The notes: generated by a model not told the origin, from the letters alone. DNA of 64,000 nucleotides from Paraburkholderia dioscoreae (GCF_902459535.1 NZ_LR699553.1:682001-746000), one strand, 5' to 3'. Positions 26,310 to 36,061 are shown, numbered from the stretch's first letter. A program made the numbers and translations.

Positions 26310-27695
26310 ATGCGCAAGTTTCAGGATTTGCTCGCGCGAGTTTTCGATGTTGCATTGGTGTTGGCGGGGGCGGCGGTGGCGTCGCAGATCCGTTTTGATT
26401 ACCTCGCTCAATCCGGGTTCTATTGGGCGCTCGTGATGTTTTCCGCTGCGTTCGCGCTGGCCATCTTTCCGGCGTTCGGCGTGTACGAATCATGGCGCGG
26501 CCGCTCCAAGCTGGTGCTGGCCGGACAGGTTTCGCTCGCGTGGCTGATGGTGCAGGGTAGCGCGCTCGTGCTGATGTATTCGCTGCATCGCATCGACTTC
26601 GTGTCGCGCTTATGGTTCTCGTACTGGACGGCGGTGACCGGCGGCCTGCTGATCGCATACCGGCTGATGACGCACGCGGTATTGGCGAGCGCACGCAGCG
26701 CCGGGATGAATCTGCACCAGGTCGCCATTGTCGGCAGCGGCTCGCAATGCGACGCGATCATCCGCCGGATCAATGCGGCGCCGACCACCGGTTTTCGCGC
26801 CACGGCCGTGTACAACGCGCGTCCCGACGTGTCGCCGGTGATCAGCCAGGGCGTGCCGGTGTTCGAGTCGGTCGAAGCGCTCGCCGTCTACATGCGGACC
26901 AACGACGTGCACGAACTGTGGCTGATGCTGTCGCTCTCCGAGGAGCCGCTGATCTGTTCGCTGGTCAGCGAATTCCGCGACGACCTCGTGAACATCCGCT
27001 TCATGCCGGACGTGCGCAGCCTCGCGCTCTTCGAGGGCAGCGGCGTGATCGATCTGCTCGGCGTGCCGGCGATCAACCTGGTGGCCTCGCCGCTGTCCGC
27101 GAGCTCGATGCTGAAGAAGGAAATCTTCGACCGCCTGTTCGCGTTGACGGCGCTGATCGCCCTTGCACCGCTCATGCTCGCAATCGCGATCGCGGTGAAG
27201 CTGTCCTCGCGCGGTCCGGTTCTGTTCAAACAGAAACGCAAAGGCGCGGACGGCCACGTATTCACGATCTACAAATTCCGCTCGATGCGTCTGCACACCG
27301 AGCAAAAAGGCACCGTCAGGCAGGCCACGCGCAACGATCCGCGCGTCACCCGGGTGGGCGCGTTCCTGCGCCGCACGAGCCTCGACGAGCTGCCGCAATT
27401 CTTCAACGTGTTGCGTGGCGACATGTCGGTCGTTGGACCGCGTCCCCATGCGCTCGAGCACGACGACCTCTATCAGAAAGTGGTCGCGGGCTATATCAAT
27501 CGCTACCGGATTAAACCGGGGATCACGGGGTGGGCGCAGATCAACGGCTTTCGTGGCGAGACCGACCGCATCGAGAAGATGGAACGTCGGGTGGAACATG
27601 ACTTGTATTACCTGGGACATTGGTCATTCGCACTCGACATGCGGATTATCGGCGCGACGATAGTCGCCGGACTGGTGCATCGAAACGCTTACTAA
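26310..27695 (+). CDS. wcaJ: Undecaprenyl-phosphate glucose phosphotransferase (initiating enzyme)
   Basis: A 461-residue polyprenyl-phosphate hexose-1-phosphate transferase. It has four to five N-terminal membrane helices, then a cytoplasmic Rossmann-like segment (QVAIVGSGSQCDAIIRRI). After one more hydrophobic segment comes the catalytic Bac_transf domain: VLFKQKRKGADGHVFTIYKF, RRTSLDELPQFFNVLRGDMS, VGPRPHA and KPGITGWAQINGFRGET. It transfers glucose-1-P (galactose possible) to undecaprenyl phosphate to start each repeat unit. ATG 26310 with GAGGTGA ahead is better than the GTG nine bases earlier. Confidence 0.92.
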   Translation: MRKFQDLLARVFDVALVLAGAAVASQIRFDYLAQSGFYWALVMFSAAFALAIFPAFGVYESWRGRSKLVLAGQVSLAWLMVQGSALVLMYSLHRIDFVSRLWFSYWTAVTGGLLIAYRLMTHAVLASARSAGMNLHQVAIVGSGSQCDAIIRRINAAPTTGFRATAVYNARPDVSPVISQGVPVFESVEALAVYMRTNDVHELWLMLSLSEEPLICSLVSEFRDDLVNIRFMPDVRSLALFEGSGVIDLLGVPAINLVASPLSASSMLKKEIFDRLFALTALIALAPLMLAIAIAVKLSSRGPVLFKQKRKGADGHVFTIYKFRSMRLHTEQKGTVRQATRNDPRVTRVGAFLRRTSLDELPQFFNVLRGDMSVVGPRPHALEHDDLYQKVVAGYINRYRIKPGITGWAQINGFRGETDRIEKMERRVEHDLYYLGHWSFALDMRIIGATIVAGLVHRNAY

Positions 27696-27762
27696 GTAGT
27701 TAACAAAACGCCAGACGCTACCTCCACCGAGGAAAAACGCCGTGGCGCAAGGAGGAAACATC

Positions 27763-28902
27763 ATGAGCTCGCTTGGTTTACGCACGGGAAGTCTCCTGGT
27801 TTTCGCTACTGCCGCACTGCTTTCCGGATGCGGAATCGCACCGGGCCAGCGGATGGTCACGCCCGCCGCAATTCAGGACACGGGTGGTGATTACAGTACT
27901 GAAGCGAATACGCAACAGCAGATTCCGATCACCGACATCAACCTCACGTTGCTGCGCAAGATGAACCAGGCGCAGACGACCGCGCCGATGTCGCCGCAGA
28001 TGCTCGCGCTGTTCGGCAAGCCGACCGCTTACAAGGTCGGCCCCGGCGACGTGCTGCAGATCGTCGTGTGGGATCACCCCGAACTTGCCGCAGCGCTCGG
28101 TCAGCCGGCGCAGAACACGAAGACGACGGACGCGGCGCCTGGCTTCCTGATCGATGAAAGCGGCGACGTGCAGTTCCCCTATGCGGGCACGGTGCACGTG
28201 GCCGGCAAGGACGTGGCCTCGATCCAGAAGGAACTGTCGCGGCGTCTGAGCAAGGTCTATCAGAAGCCGGAAGTGACGGTGCGGGTGGCGTCGTTCCGCG
28301 CGGCGCAGGTGTATGTGGACGGCGAAGTGCGCACGCCCGGCGCCCAGTCGGTCAACGACATTCCGATGTCGCTGACGACCGCGATCAGCCTGAGCGGCGG
28401 CCTTAGCCCGAATGCGGACCGCAGCCGCGTGGTGTTGATCCGCAACGGCGTGCCTTATCAGCTCAACATGGACGACCTGATCAAGCGCGGCCGCAATCCG
28501 TCGGACATCTATCTGCAACCGGGCGACATGCTGCGGGTGGCATCGCGTGAAGACAGCGGTGTCTACGTGATGGGCGAGGTCAACAAGCCGGCGACCATCC
28601 TGCCGATGCGCAACGGCTCGCTGACGCTTTCGCAAGCGATTTCCGATAGCGGCAGCTTCGACTCGAACACGGCCGCGGCCCGGCAACTGTTCGTGATCCG
28701 CAATTCGACGAGCGAAGCGCCCGAGGTGTACCACCTCGATGCTACTTCGCCGGTTTCGATGGTGCTCGCCAATCAGTTCGAACTGCAGCCGAAAGACGTG
28801 GTGTACGTCGGTCAAGGCGGACTGGTCCGCTTCAACCGTGTGTTGAACCTGCTGCTGCCGGCGATCAACGCGGCTGTAACGGGCGCCGTCCTCGCGAAAT
28901 AA
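27763..28902 (+). CDS. wza: Wza-like outer-membrane polysaccharide export lipoprotein
   Basis: A 379-residue export channel subunit. It has a lipoprotein signal with lipobox LLSGC (Cys23). The Poly_export domain (YKVGPGDVLQIVVWDHPEL, about residues 88-106) and two SLBB domains (VYVDGEVRTPGAQSV and VYVMGEVNKPATI) follow, with a C-terminal hydrophobic amphipathic stretch that would form the outer-membrane barrel. A textbook AAGGAGG ribosome site precedes the ATG. It works with Wzc to carry the polymer through the periplasm. Confidence 0.94.
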   Translation: MSSLGLRTGSLLVFATAALLSGCGIAPGQRMVTPAAIQDTGGDYSTEANTQQQIPITDINLTLLRKMNQAQTTAPMSPQMLALFGKPTAYKVGPGDVLQIVVWDHPELAAALGQPAQNTKTTDAAPGFLIDESGDVQFPYAGTVHVAGKDVASIQKELSRRLSKVYQKPEVTVRVASFRAAQVYVDGEVRTPGAQSVNDIPMSLTTAISLSGGLSPNADRSRVVLIRNGVPYQLNMDDLIKRGRNPSDIYLQPGDMLRVASREDSGVYVMGEVNKPATILPMRNGSLTLSQAISDSGSFDSNTAAARQLFVIRNSTSEAPEVYHLDATSPVSMVLANQFELQPKDVVYVGQGGLVRFNRVLNLLLPAINAAVTGAVLAK

Positions 28903-28952
28903 CAACCGCACAAACGTGATCTTGAACCGCCGGGCTTTGTTGGGTGAAGAAA

Positions 28953-31187
28953 ATGGCAATCAACTTCGAAAACCGCTATACCGACGTGTCCGGACCGGAC
29001 GAGCTTCACCTGTCGGACTATCTGCGTACGATCGTGCGAGGTTGGCGCACGATCGCGATGGTGACGCTGATCGCGCTCGCGCTGGGGTGCGCGTACGCCT
29101 TCCTCGCGCCGCCGACCTACCGCGCGGATGTTCTGTTTCACGTCGAGGACAAGACGGCGAATGCCAATGCGAACGGCAAGGACTCCTTGCCGCCGCTCAC
29201 CGGCATGTTCGACACCAAGCCTTCCACGGCGGCCGAGATCGAGTTGCTGAAGTCGCGGCTCGTCACGGAAGAAACCGTCAAGAAGCTGCACCTCGATATC
29301 ACGGCGGGGCCGCGTTATTTTCCGATCATCGGCGGAATGATCGCGGGGTTGGTGAACGGGCAATGGGGCTTCAGGCTGCCGCAGTTCATCAACCTGTCCG
29401 GCTATGCATGGGGTGACGAGGCCATTACGGTGTCGCAGTTCGACACGTCGAAGGACATGTACGACACCACCTTCACGCTGATTGCCGGCAATGACGGCTC
29501 ATACGTGCTGCGCGACAAGAACGGTATCGCGATCCTGTCGGGTAAAGTGGGCGAGACCGTGGAAACGGATACCGCCGACGGCCCGATCACGTTGCACGTG
29601 GACAAGCTGGTCGGCCCGGCCGGCTCGCGCTTCGAACTGTCGCGCGCTTCCACGCTGAGCACCGTGGACCGGCTGCAAAAGGCCCTGGTGGTGCAGGAAA
29701 CCACGCTGCAATCCGGCGTGATCCGCGCGAGTCTGGAAGGCGGCGACAGCGCGCTGACCGCGGCGATCGTCAACAGCATGGCGCGCGAGTTCGTGCGCCA
29801 GGATGTCGAGAGCCGTTCGACCGAGGCCGAGCACATGCTCGCCTTTCTCGATCAGCAGTTGCCGGGCTTGCGCAAGGAACTCGACGACGCCGAGCAACGC
29901 TACAACAAGTTCCGCAACACGCACGGCACCGTCGACCTCGGTGAAGAAAGCCGCTTGCTGCTGCAACAGATCGTCGATAACAAGACCAAGCTGATGGATC
30001 TGCAGCAGCAACGCGCGGAGATGTCGCAACGCTTCACCGCGAATCACCCGGCGGTGGCCGCGCTCGACGCACAGATCGCCGCGTTGCAAGGCGCGGCGGC
30101 CAACATGAACCGCAGCGTGGCGGTCATGCCGGATACGGAGCAGACCGCATTGCGTCTGCTGCGCGACGTGCACGTCGACACGGAGCTGTACACCAATCTG
30201 CTGAACAGCGCGCAGCAACTGCGCGTGGCGAAGGCCGGGCAGGTGGGCAACGTGCGCGTGGTCGACTTCGCCGAAGCGCCCGACGAACCCGTGCGTCCGA
30301 AGCGCGTGATCGCGATCCTGATCGCGCTCGGCGGCGGCCTCGTGCTCGGTATTCTGCTGACCTTCTTCAAGCGCGCCATGTACGGCGGCGTGGAACGTCC
30401 GGACGAACTCGAAGGCATGCTCGGCGTGCCGGTGTTCGCGGTGGTGCCGCGCAGCCAGACCCAGCTGAAGCTGCAGGAGAACGTCATGCTGCGCCGTCGC
30501 GGGCTGCATGTCCTGGCACAGCAGGCGCCGGAAGACATCGCCGTGGAAGGCGTGCGCAATCTGCGCACCTCGCTGCAGCTCTCGCTCGATCACGCCGAGA
30601 ACAACGTGGTGATGATCACCGGCTCACGGCCCGATTCCGGCAAGTCGTTCCTCTCGGTAAATCTTGCGGCGCTGGTGGCGTCGGCGAACAAGCGCGTGCT
30701 GATCATCGACGGCGATATGCGGCGCGGCGACGTGCACTCGCATTTCGGTATCGGTCATCAGCCGGGCCTGTCCGACGTGCTGAGCGGCGGCGACCTGAAC
30801 GCGATGATCCAGCGCGACGTGCTGCCGGGCCTCGATGTGCTCGCCAAGGGCACGCTGCCTTCGCATCCGGCCGAACTGCTGATGAGCAAGCGCTTCGAAA
30901 CCATGCTCGAAGAATTGAAGTCGCACTACGACCTCGTGATCGTCGATACGCCGCCGGTTCTGGCGGTGACCGATTCGACGCTGATCGGCAAATACGCGGG
31001 CACGACGCTGCTGGTGGTGCGCCACGGCCGCCATCCGCTCAACGAGGTCATGGAAACGGCCAAGCGACTGCGCAACGGCGGCGTGGCGCTCCGGGGCGTG
31101 CTGCTGACCGACGTGCCGCAGGAAGGGGCGTTCCTCGGCTCGGGTTATCAAGGCGGTTACTACGGCTACGACAGCATCGCCGGTTGA
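28953..31187 (+). CDS. wzc: Wzc-like tyrosine autokinase, polysaccharide co-polymerase
   Basis: A 744-residue BY-kinase. It has an N-terminal Wzz domain with a first membrane helix (about residues 30-50), a long periplasmic coiled-coil region and a second helix near residue 450. The cytoplasmic kinase has Walker A ITGSRPDSGKSFLSVN (about 555), A' LIIDGDMRRGD and B LVIVDTPPVL (about 664). A Tyr-rich tail (GYQGGYYGYDS) is the autophosphorylation cluster. It controls chain length and gates Wza. The cognate low-molecular-weight tyrosine phosphatase is not found in the window. ATG 28953 is preferred; a GTG 9 nt upstream is possible. Confidence 0.94.
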   Translation: MAINFENRYTDVSGPDELHLSDYLRTIVRGWRTIAMVTLIALALGCAYAFLAPPTYRADVLFHVEDKTANANANGKDSLPPLTGMFDTKPSTAAEIELLKSRLVTEETVKKLHLDITAGPRYFPIIGGMIAGLVNGQWGFRLPQFINLSGYAWGDEAITVSQFDTSKDMYDTTFTLIAGNDGSYVLRDKNGIAILSGKVGETVETDTADGPITLHVDKLVGPAGSRFELSRASTLSTVDRLQKALVVQETTLQSGVIRASLEGGDSALTAAIVNSMAREFVRQDVESRSTEAEHMLAFLDQQLPGLRKELDDAEQRYNKFRNTHGTVDLGEESRLLLQQIVDNKTKLMDLQQQRAEMSQRFTANHPAVAALDAQIAALQGAAANMNRSVAVMPDTEQTALRLLRDVHVDTELYTNLLNSAQQLRVAKAGQVGNVRVVDFAEAPDEPVRPKRVIAILIALGGGLVLGILLTFFKRAMYGGVERPDELEGMLGVPVFAVVPRSQTQLKLQENVMLRRRGLHVLAQQAPEDIAVEGVRNLRTSLQLSLDHAENNVVMITGSRPDSGKSFLSVNLAALVASANKRVLIIDGDMRRGDVHSHFGIGHQPGLSDVLSGGDLNAMIQRDVLPGLDVLAKGTLPSHPAELLMSKRFETMLEELKSHYDLVIVDTPPVLAVTDSTLIGKYAGTTLLVVRHGRHPLNEVMETAKRLRNGGVALRGVLLTDVPQEGAFLGSGYQGGYYGYDSIAG

Positions 31188-31270
31188 AATGGCGGCGAAC
31201 GGCTGGTGGTCAGACAAGGCTCAACGAGGTTGCGGCACCAGGACTGAAAGGTTAACGAGGAGAATGCTCC

Positions 31271-32389
31271 ATGAAACGTAAGGTCGCGCTGATCACCGGC
31301 ATCACAGGACAGGACGGGTCGTATCTGGCGGAGTTGCTGCTTGCCAAGGATTACGACGTACACGGCATCAAACGCAGGTCATCCCTGTTCAATACAGACC
31401 GGATCGATCACCTGTACCGCGATCCTCACGATCCGGACCAGCGGCTCTTTCTGCATCACGCGGATCTGACCGATTCGACCAGCATCCTGCGCGTGATCCA
31501 GCGTGTCGAGCCCGACGAGATCTACAACCTCGCCGCGCAGAGCCACGTTGCGGTGTCGTTCGAGGAGCCCGAATACACCGCGAACGCGGACGGCCTCGGC
31601 GCGTTGCGGATTCTCGAAGCGATCCGGATTCTCGGGCTGCAGGAAAAGACACGCTTCTATCAGGCTTCGACCTCGGAGCTCTACGGCCTCGTGCAGCAGG
31701 TGCCGCAGTCGGAGACCACGCCGTTCTATCCGCGCAGCCCGTATGCCGTCGCCAAGCTGTTCGCGTACTGGACCACGGTCAATTATCGCGAGGCTTACGG
31801 TCTCTATGCGTGCAACGGGATTCTGTTCAATCACGAATCGCCGGTGCGCGGCGAGACGTTCGTGACGCGCAAGATTACGCGCGCTGTCGCGCGTATCGCG
31901 GTGGGCATGCAGAAGACCTTGTATCTCGGCAATCTGTCGGCGTTGCGCGACTGGGGCCATGCGCGCGATTACGTGGAGATGCAATGGCGCATGCTCCAGC
32001 AGGAGCAGCCGGAGGATTACGTGATCGCCACCGGCGTGCAATACAGCGTGCGTCAGTTCGTGCAGCACGCGGCCGCCGAGCTCGGCGTCACCGTGCGCTT
32101 CGAGGGCACCGGCGTGGATGAAATCGGCATTGTCGAGAAAGTGGAAGGGCGCGAGATCAAGATGTCGCCCGGAGACGTGATCGTGCGTGTCGATCCGCGC
32201 TACTTCCGGCCCGCCGAAGTCGAGACGCTGCTCGGCGATCCGTCCAAGGCGCATGCGAAGCTCGGCTGGCAGCCGACCACGCCGTTCGCCTCGCTGGTCA
32301 AGGAAATGGTGCGCGCGGACTATCAGATTGCCCGACGTGACGCGCTCGTCACGCTGGCCGGCTTCACGGCGCTGGAACATCACGAGTAA
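31271..32389 (+). CDS. gmd: GDP-mannose 4,6-dehydratase
   Basis: A 372-residue extended SDR that converts GDP-mannose to GDP-4-keto-6-deoxymannose. The NADP loop ALITGITGQDGSYLAELLL is at residues 6-24. KRRSSLFNTDRIDHL and SPYAVAKLFAYW, with the Tyr-Lys pair, are hallmarks, as is FNHESPVRGETFVTRKI. GAGGAG lies 8-10 nt before the ATG. Only 6 nt separate it from fcl, indicating tight co-expression. Confidence 0.95.
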   Translation: MKRKVALITGITGQDGSYLAELLLAKDYDVHGIKRRSSLFNTDRIDHLYRDPHDPDQRLFLHHADLTDSTSILRVIQRVEPDEIYNLAAQSHVAVSFEEPEYTANADGLGALRILEAIRILGLQEKTRFYQASTSELYGLVQQVPQSETTPFYPRSPYAVAKLFAYWTTVNYREAYGLYACNGILFNHESPVRGETFVTRKITRAVARIAVGMQKTLYLGNLSALRDWGHARDYVEMQWRMLQQEQPEDYVIATGVQYSVRQFVQHAAAELGVTVRFEGTGVDEIGIVEKVEGREIKMSPGDVIVRVDPRYFRPAEVETLLGDPSKAHAKLGWQPTTPFASLVKEMVRADYQIARRDALVTLAGFTALEHHE

Positions 32390-32395
32390 CTTGCG

Positions 32396-33355
32396 ATGAA
32401 CAAACAAGCACGCATCTTTGTTGCGGGCCACCGGGGCATGGTCGGCTCCGCGCTCGTCAGGCGCCTTGTCGCCGACGGGTATCAGAACGTGATCACCCGT
32501 TCGCGTCAGGAGCTCGATCTGACGGATCAGGGGGCCGTGAATCGCTTCTTCGAAAGCGAAAGGATCGACGTAGTGTTGCTCGCGGCCGCGCGCGTGGGCG
32601 GCATTCTCGCGAACGCGACCCGGCCGGGTGAGTTCATCTATGAAAACCTGGTGATCGAAACCAACGTGATTCATGCGGCGTACCGCGCCAGGGTCGAGCG
32701 ACTGGTGTTCTTCGGTTCCTCGTGCATCTATCCGAAGCAATGTCCGCAGCCGATCCGCGAGGAGTATCTGCTGACTTCGCCGCTGGAGCCGACCAACGAC
32801 GCCTACGCGATCGCGAAGATCGCCGGCGTCAAGCTGTGCGAAGCCTACAACCGCGAGTACAACACCCAGTACGTCGCGTTGATGCCGACCAATCTGTATG
32901 GTCCGAATGACAACTACGACCTGAACAGCAGCCACGTGTTGCCGGCGCTGCTGCGCAAGGCGCACGAAGCGAAGCTGAACGGTGACCCCACGTTGTCGGT
33001 GTGGGGTTCGGGCACGCCGCGCCGCGAGTTCCTGCACGTCGACGATCTCGCCGCGGCCACGCTGTTCGTGCTCGAACACAACGTGACAGAGGGACTCTTC
33101 AACGTCGGCGTGGGTGAGGATCTGTCGATTCGCGAACTGGCCGAATGCATCTGCAAGGTGGCCGGCTTCGACGGTGAACTCGTGTTCGACACCTCGAAAC
33201 CCGACGGCACACCCCGCAAGCTGCTCGACGTCTCGCGGCTCGTGCAAATGGGCTGGCAGGCAACTATCGCTCTCGAGGACGGTATCGCATCCACGTATCG
33301 GGATTTCGTCGAATCACACGCCGGTTCGACGCCCGTTGCCGCCGTCGAGGCTTAG
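32396..33355 (+). CDS. fcl: GDP-L-fucose synthase
   Basis: A 319-residue epimerase-reductase that turns the Gmd product into GDP-L-fucose. Hallmarks are the N-terminal FVAGHRGMVGSALVRRL, the catalytic region FFGSSCIYPKQCPQPI, YAIAKIAGVKLCEAYN with Tyr-x3-Lys, and LMPTNLYGPNDNYDL. With gmd it shows that the polymer very likely contains fucose or a fucose-derived sugar. Confidence 0.94.
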   Translation: MNKQARIFVAGHRGMVGSALVRRLVADGYQNVITRSRQELDLTDQGAVNRFFESERIDVVLLAAARVGGILANATRPGEFIYENLVIETNVIHAAYRARVERLVFFGSSCIYPKQCPQPIREEYLLTSPLEPTNDAYAIAKIAGVKLCEAYNREYNTQYVALMPTNLYGPNDNYDLNSSHVLPALLRKAHEAKLNGDPTLSVWGSGTPRREFLHVDDLAAATLFVLEHNVTEGLFNVGVGEDLSIRELAECICKVAGFDGELVFDTSKPDGTPRKLLDVSRLVQMGWQATIALEDGIASTYRDFVESHAGSTPVAAVEA

Positions 33356-33468
33356 CCGCACGAATTGACGCTTCAGCGCGGGTTTGCCGTAAAGGACCGC
33401 CTGGAACGCTATGCATGCGCACCAACGCGCGATGCACGCAGGACGATTTTTCGAGGAGTGGCATAAAA

Positions 33469-34611
33469 ATGACAGCGTCAGTCACGATCTTCCACAACGT
33501 GGTGTGGTCGCGCCACAAGGGTGTCGTGTTTTCCGCCTTGCATAACATTTCGGCTTCCGGAGCGATTCGCTATTCGATGGTGCAGATCGCGGATACGGAG
33601 CACGACCGCGTCGGTTTTTCCGACGTCGATTATTCGTTTCACCGGTATCCGATGCAAAAGCTCTTCGACGGCTGCTACGAAGACGTGCCGACCATGAAGC
33701 TGATCGCGCGGCTCACGTGGGAAGTCTTGCGCACCAAGTCGGATCTGATCGTGCTGCCCGGCTACCACCGGCCCGAATATTGGGCGATGCTCGCAGCCTG
33801 CATCGTGACCGGAAAACGGCGCGCGGTGTTCTGCGATTCGACCGCGCGCGACCGGCCCAAGAAGCTGCTGACGTCGATTCCCAAGCGTGTGTTTTTCTCG
33901 CTGTGCGACGGCTATTTCGGTTTCGGCGAGCGCAGCCGCGAGTATCTGCTGTCGCTCGGCGCGAAGCGCGACAAGATTTTCGTGCCGTGCCAGGCGGCCG
34001 CGCTGCCGGGTTCGTTTTCGCCGGAACGTGCGCTAGTCGAGCGGGTCGCCGCTCGCGCGGGTAATCCACCGGTGTTTCTGTTCGTGGGACGCCTGTCCGA
34101 AGAGAAAGGTATTGGCACGCTGATCGAGGCGCTTGCCGGATTGCGGCGACGGATTCCGGCGGCGAAGCTGCGCATTGTCGGCACCGGCCCGATGGCCGAC
34201 GTGTTGCATGCGAAGGTGGCCGAGCTCGAACTCGGCGACGCGGTGACGTTCGTCGGCAGTTTGCAGGACGAGCCGCTAACACAGGAGTATTACGGCGCAA
34301 CCTGCATGGTCCTGCCGAGCTACAGCGAACCGTGGGGACTGGTGGTCAACGAAGCGCTCGCGCACGGTTGCCCGGCGGTGGTCAGCGAGAGCTGCGGCTG
34401 CGTGCCGGAACTGGTGATCGACGGGGTGAGCGGCTACGCGTTTACAGCGGGCGACGTCGCCGGGCTGCAGCGCACCATGCTCAAGGCAATGGAGGCGTTC
34501 GCCGATGCGGGCGGCACCGCGCGACGGTGCATGGATGTGATTCGCCGTTTCGACCCGCCTTCCGCGGCTGCCAATATCGCCCGTGGTTGTGCGTTGATGT
34601 TGAGCGATTGA
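33469..34611 (+). CDS. Family 4 glycosyltransferase
   Basis: A 380-residue GT-B transferase. The C-terminal donor site is clear: VFLFVGRLSEEKGIGTLIEA, IVGTGPMADVL and LPSYSEPWGLVVNEALAHG with the EX7E pair. The N-terminal acceptor domain is family-typical but not diagnostic of a sugar. GAGGAG before the chosen ATG (33469) argues against the upstream in-frame ATG at 33415. It is part of the core run between fcl and wcaI. Confidence 0.86.
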   Translation: MTASVTIFHNVVWSRHKGVVFSALHNISASGAIRYSMVQIADTEHDRVGFSDVDYSFHRYPMQKLFDGCYEDVPTMKLIARLTWEVLRTKSDLIVLPGYHRPEYWAMLAACIVTGKRRAVFCDSTARDRPKKLLTSIPKRVFFSLCDGYFGFGERSREYLLSLGAKRDKIFVPCQAAALPGSFSPERALVERVAARAGNPPVFLFVGRLSEEKGIGTLIEALAGLRRRIPAAKLRIVGTGPMADVLHAKVAELELGDAVTFVGSLQDEPLTQEYYGATCMVLPSYSEPWGLVVNEALAHGCPAVVSESCGCVPELVIDGVSGYAFTAGDVAGLQRTMLKAMEAFADAGGTARRCMDVIRRFDPPSAAANIARGCALMLSD

Positions 34612-34668
34612 GTCGCCCCGCACAACCGCGTCGCGCGCACGAAGCCCTAACCCGTTCTGGCAGTCACG

Positions 34669-36030
34669 ATGAAGATACTGATCTACGGCATCAACTATGC
34701 GCCTGAACTGACGGGGGTGGGCAAGTACACGGCGGAAATGGCCGTGCTGCTGGCTGAGCGCGGGCATGAAGTGCGCGTGGTGTGCGCGCCGCCGTATTAC
34801 CCCGAGTGGCGCGTTGCAGAGGGCTACGCGTCGTGGCGGTATCAGCACGAGACGCGCGACGGCGTGGCGATCTGGCGCGCACCGCTGTGGGTGCCGTCGC
34901 GCCCGAGTGGCCTGAAGCGCATGCTGCATCTGGCCACTTTCGCGGCGACTTCGTTACCGTTGCTCGCATGGCAGGCGCTGTGGCGTCCGCACGCGGTGAT
35001 GCTGATCGCGCCGACCTTGATGTGTGCGCCGGCCTCGCTGATGCTCGCGCGTATCACACGCGCGAGTGCATGGCTGCATATTCAGGACTACGAGGTCGAT
35101 GCGGCCTTCGATCTGGGTCTGCTGAAAAGCTCGCGCGCGGCCCGCACGGCACGCTGGATCGAAAGCGCGTTGCTGAAGCGCTTCGATGCGGTGTCGTCGA
35201 TTACGCGGCAGATGAGTGCGCGCGCGACGGCCAAGGGTGTCGATGCATCGAAGGTGGTCTGCCTGCCGAACTGGGTCGATGTGTCGACTATTTTCCCGCT
35301 GGCACGGCCGAGCGAGTTCCGTCGTCTCCTCGGGATTCCCGCGGAGCAGAAAGTGGTGCTGTACTCCGGCAACATGGGCGCTAAGCAGGGCATTGAAACA
35401 CTCGCCGACGCGGCGGTCGCGCTCGCCGCCCGTCCCGACCTCACCTTCGTGTTCTGTGGCAGTGGCGCCGCGAAAGAGAATCTGCTCGAACGCTGCTCCG
35501 GTTTGACGAATTGCGTGTTCATGCCGCTGCAACCGGTGGAACGCCTGAACGAACTGCTCAATCTCGCCGATATTCACGTACTTCCGCAACGCGGCGACGC
35601 GGCGGATCTGGTCATGCCGTCCAAGCTCACCGGAATGTTCGCGAGCGGCCGCGCAACCATCGCAATGGCGCGCCGAGGCACGGCACTCTACGAAGCCGTG
35701 GCGCCGCGCGGCGTGGTCGTGCCGCCGGGCAACGTGAAAGCGCTGGCGGCGGCGATCACCGTACTGGCCAGCGATGCGGAACGGCGCACGGCGCTCGGCA
35801 AGGCCGCGCGCAATCACGCGGAGCGCGCTCTCTCGCCGGAGTCGACGATTCGTACCTTCGAGGAACGGCTCGCGGTGCTGCTGCGTGAGTCGGGGGGGAA
35901 AGATGCGAAAGGCGCGAAAGGCGCAACTCGTGCGACGGGCGCGCCATCCTCTTTTGGCCCGCGGCCTTCAGGTGCCGCGGGCCGGCCGCGAGGCAAACCG
36001 GCCACGGCGGAGGAAGCCGCGCCGGATTGA
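34669..36030 (+). CDS. wcaI: Colanic-acid-type glycosyltransferase (WcaI family)
   Basis: 453 residues. The start ILIYGINYAPELTGVGKYTAE and VVCAPPYYPEWRV are the WcaI signature; WLHIQDYEVDAAFDLGLLK and LYSGNMGAKQGIETLADA complete the GT4 fold. WcaI transfers a fucose residue in colanic acid synthesis. The last 45-50 residues are a low-complexity tail (GGKDAKGAKGATRATG) not usual in the family. A perfect 10-bp inverted repeat (35956-35965/35974-35983) lies in the coding end. Confidence 0.85.
   Translation: MKILIYGINYAPELTGVGKYTAEMAVLLAERGHEVRVVCAPPYYPEWRVAEGYASWRYQHETRDGVAIWRAPLWVPSRPSGLKRMLHLATFAATSLPLLAWQALWRPHAVMLIAPTLMCAPASLMLARITRASAWLHIQDYEVDAAFDLGLLKSSRAARTARWIESALLKRFDAVSSITRQMSARATAKGVDASKVVCLPNWVDVSTIFPLARPSEFRRLLGIPAEQKVVLYSGNMGAKQGIETLADAAVALAARPDLTFVFCGSGAAKENLLERCSGLTNCVFMPLQPVERLNELLNLADIHVLPQRGDAADLVMPSKLTGMFASGRATIAMARRGTALYEAVAPRGVVVPPGNVKALAAAITVLASDAERRTALGKAARNHAERALSPESTIRTFEERLAVLLRESGGKDAKGAKGATRATGAPSSFGPRPSGAAGRPRGKPATAEEAAPD
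35956..35983. repeat. 10-bp perfect inverted repeat inside the 3' end of wcaI
   Basis: GGCCCGCGGC at 35956-35965 and GCCGCGGGCC at 35974-35983 around an 8-nt loop form a very stable hairpin within the low-complexity tail coding region. It may slow translation or transcription at the end of the core operon. Confidence 0.6.
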
Positions 36031-36061
36031 TCCGGTACGCGGCCTGGTCATGAAGCTGATA

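Noticed and set aside
24688..31187. Reading the core as a cepacian (bce) operon
   Set aside because: The manC, wcaJ, wza and wzc order is similar, but bceC-like UDP-glucose dehydrogenase and bceD-like phosphatase are missing, and gmd and fcl are inside.
31379..33247. 622-codon minus-strand frame under gmd and fcl
   Set aside because: It spans two well-identified genes on the other strand and has the His/Arg-rich composition of a mirror frame.
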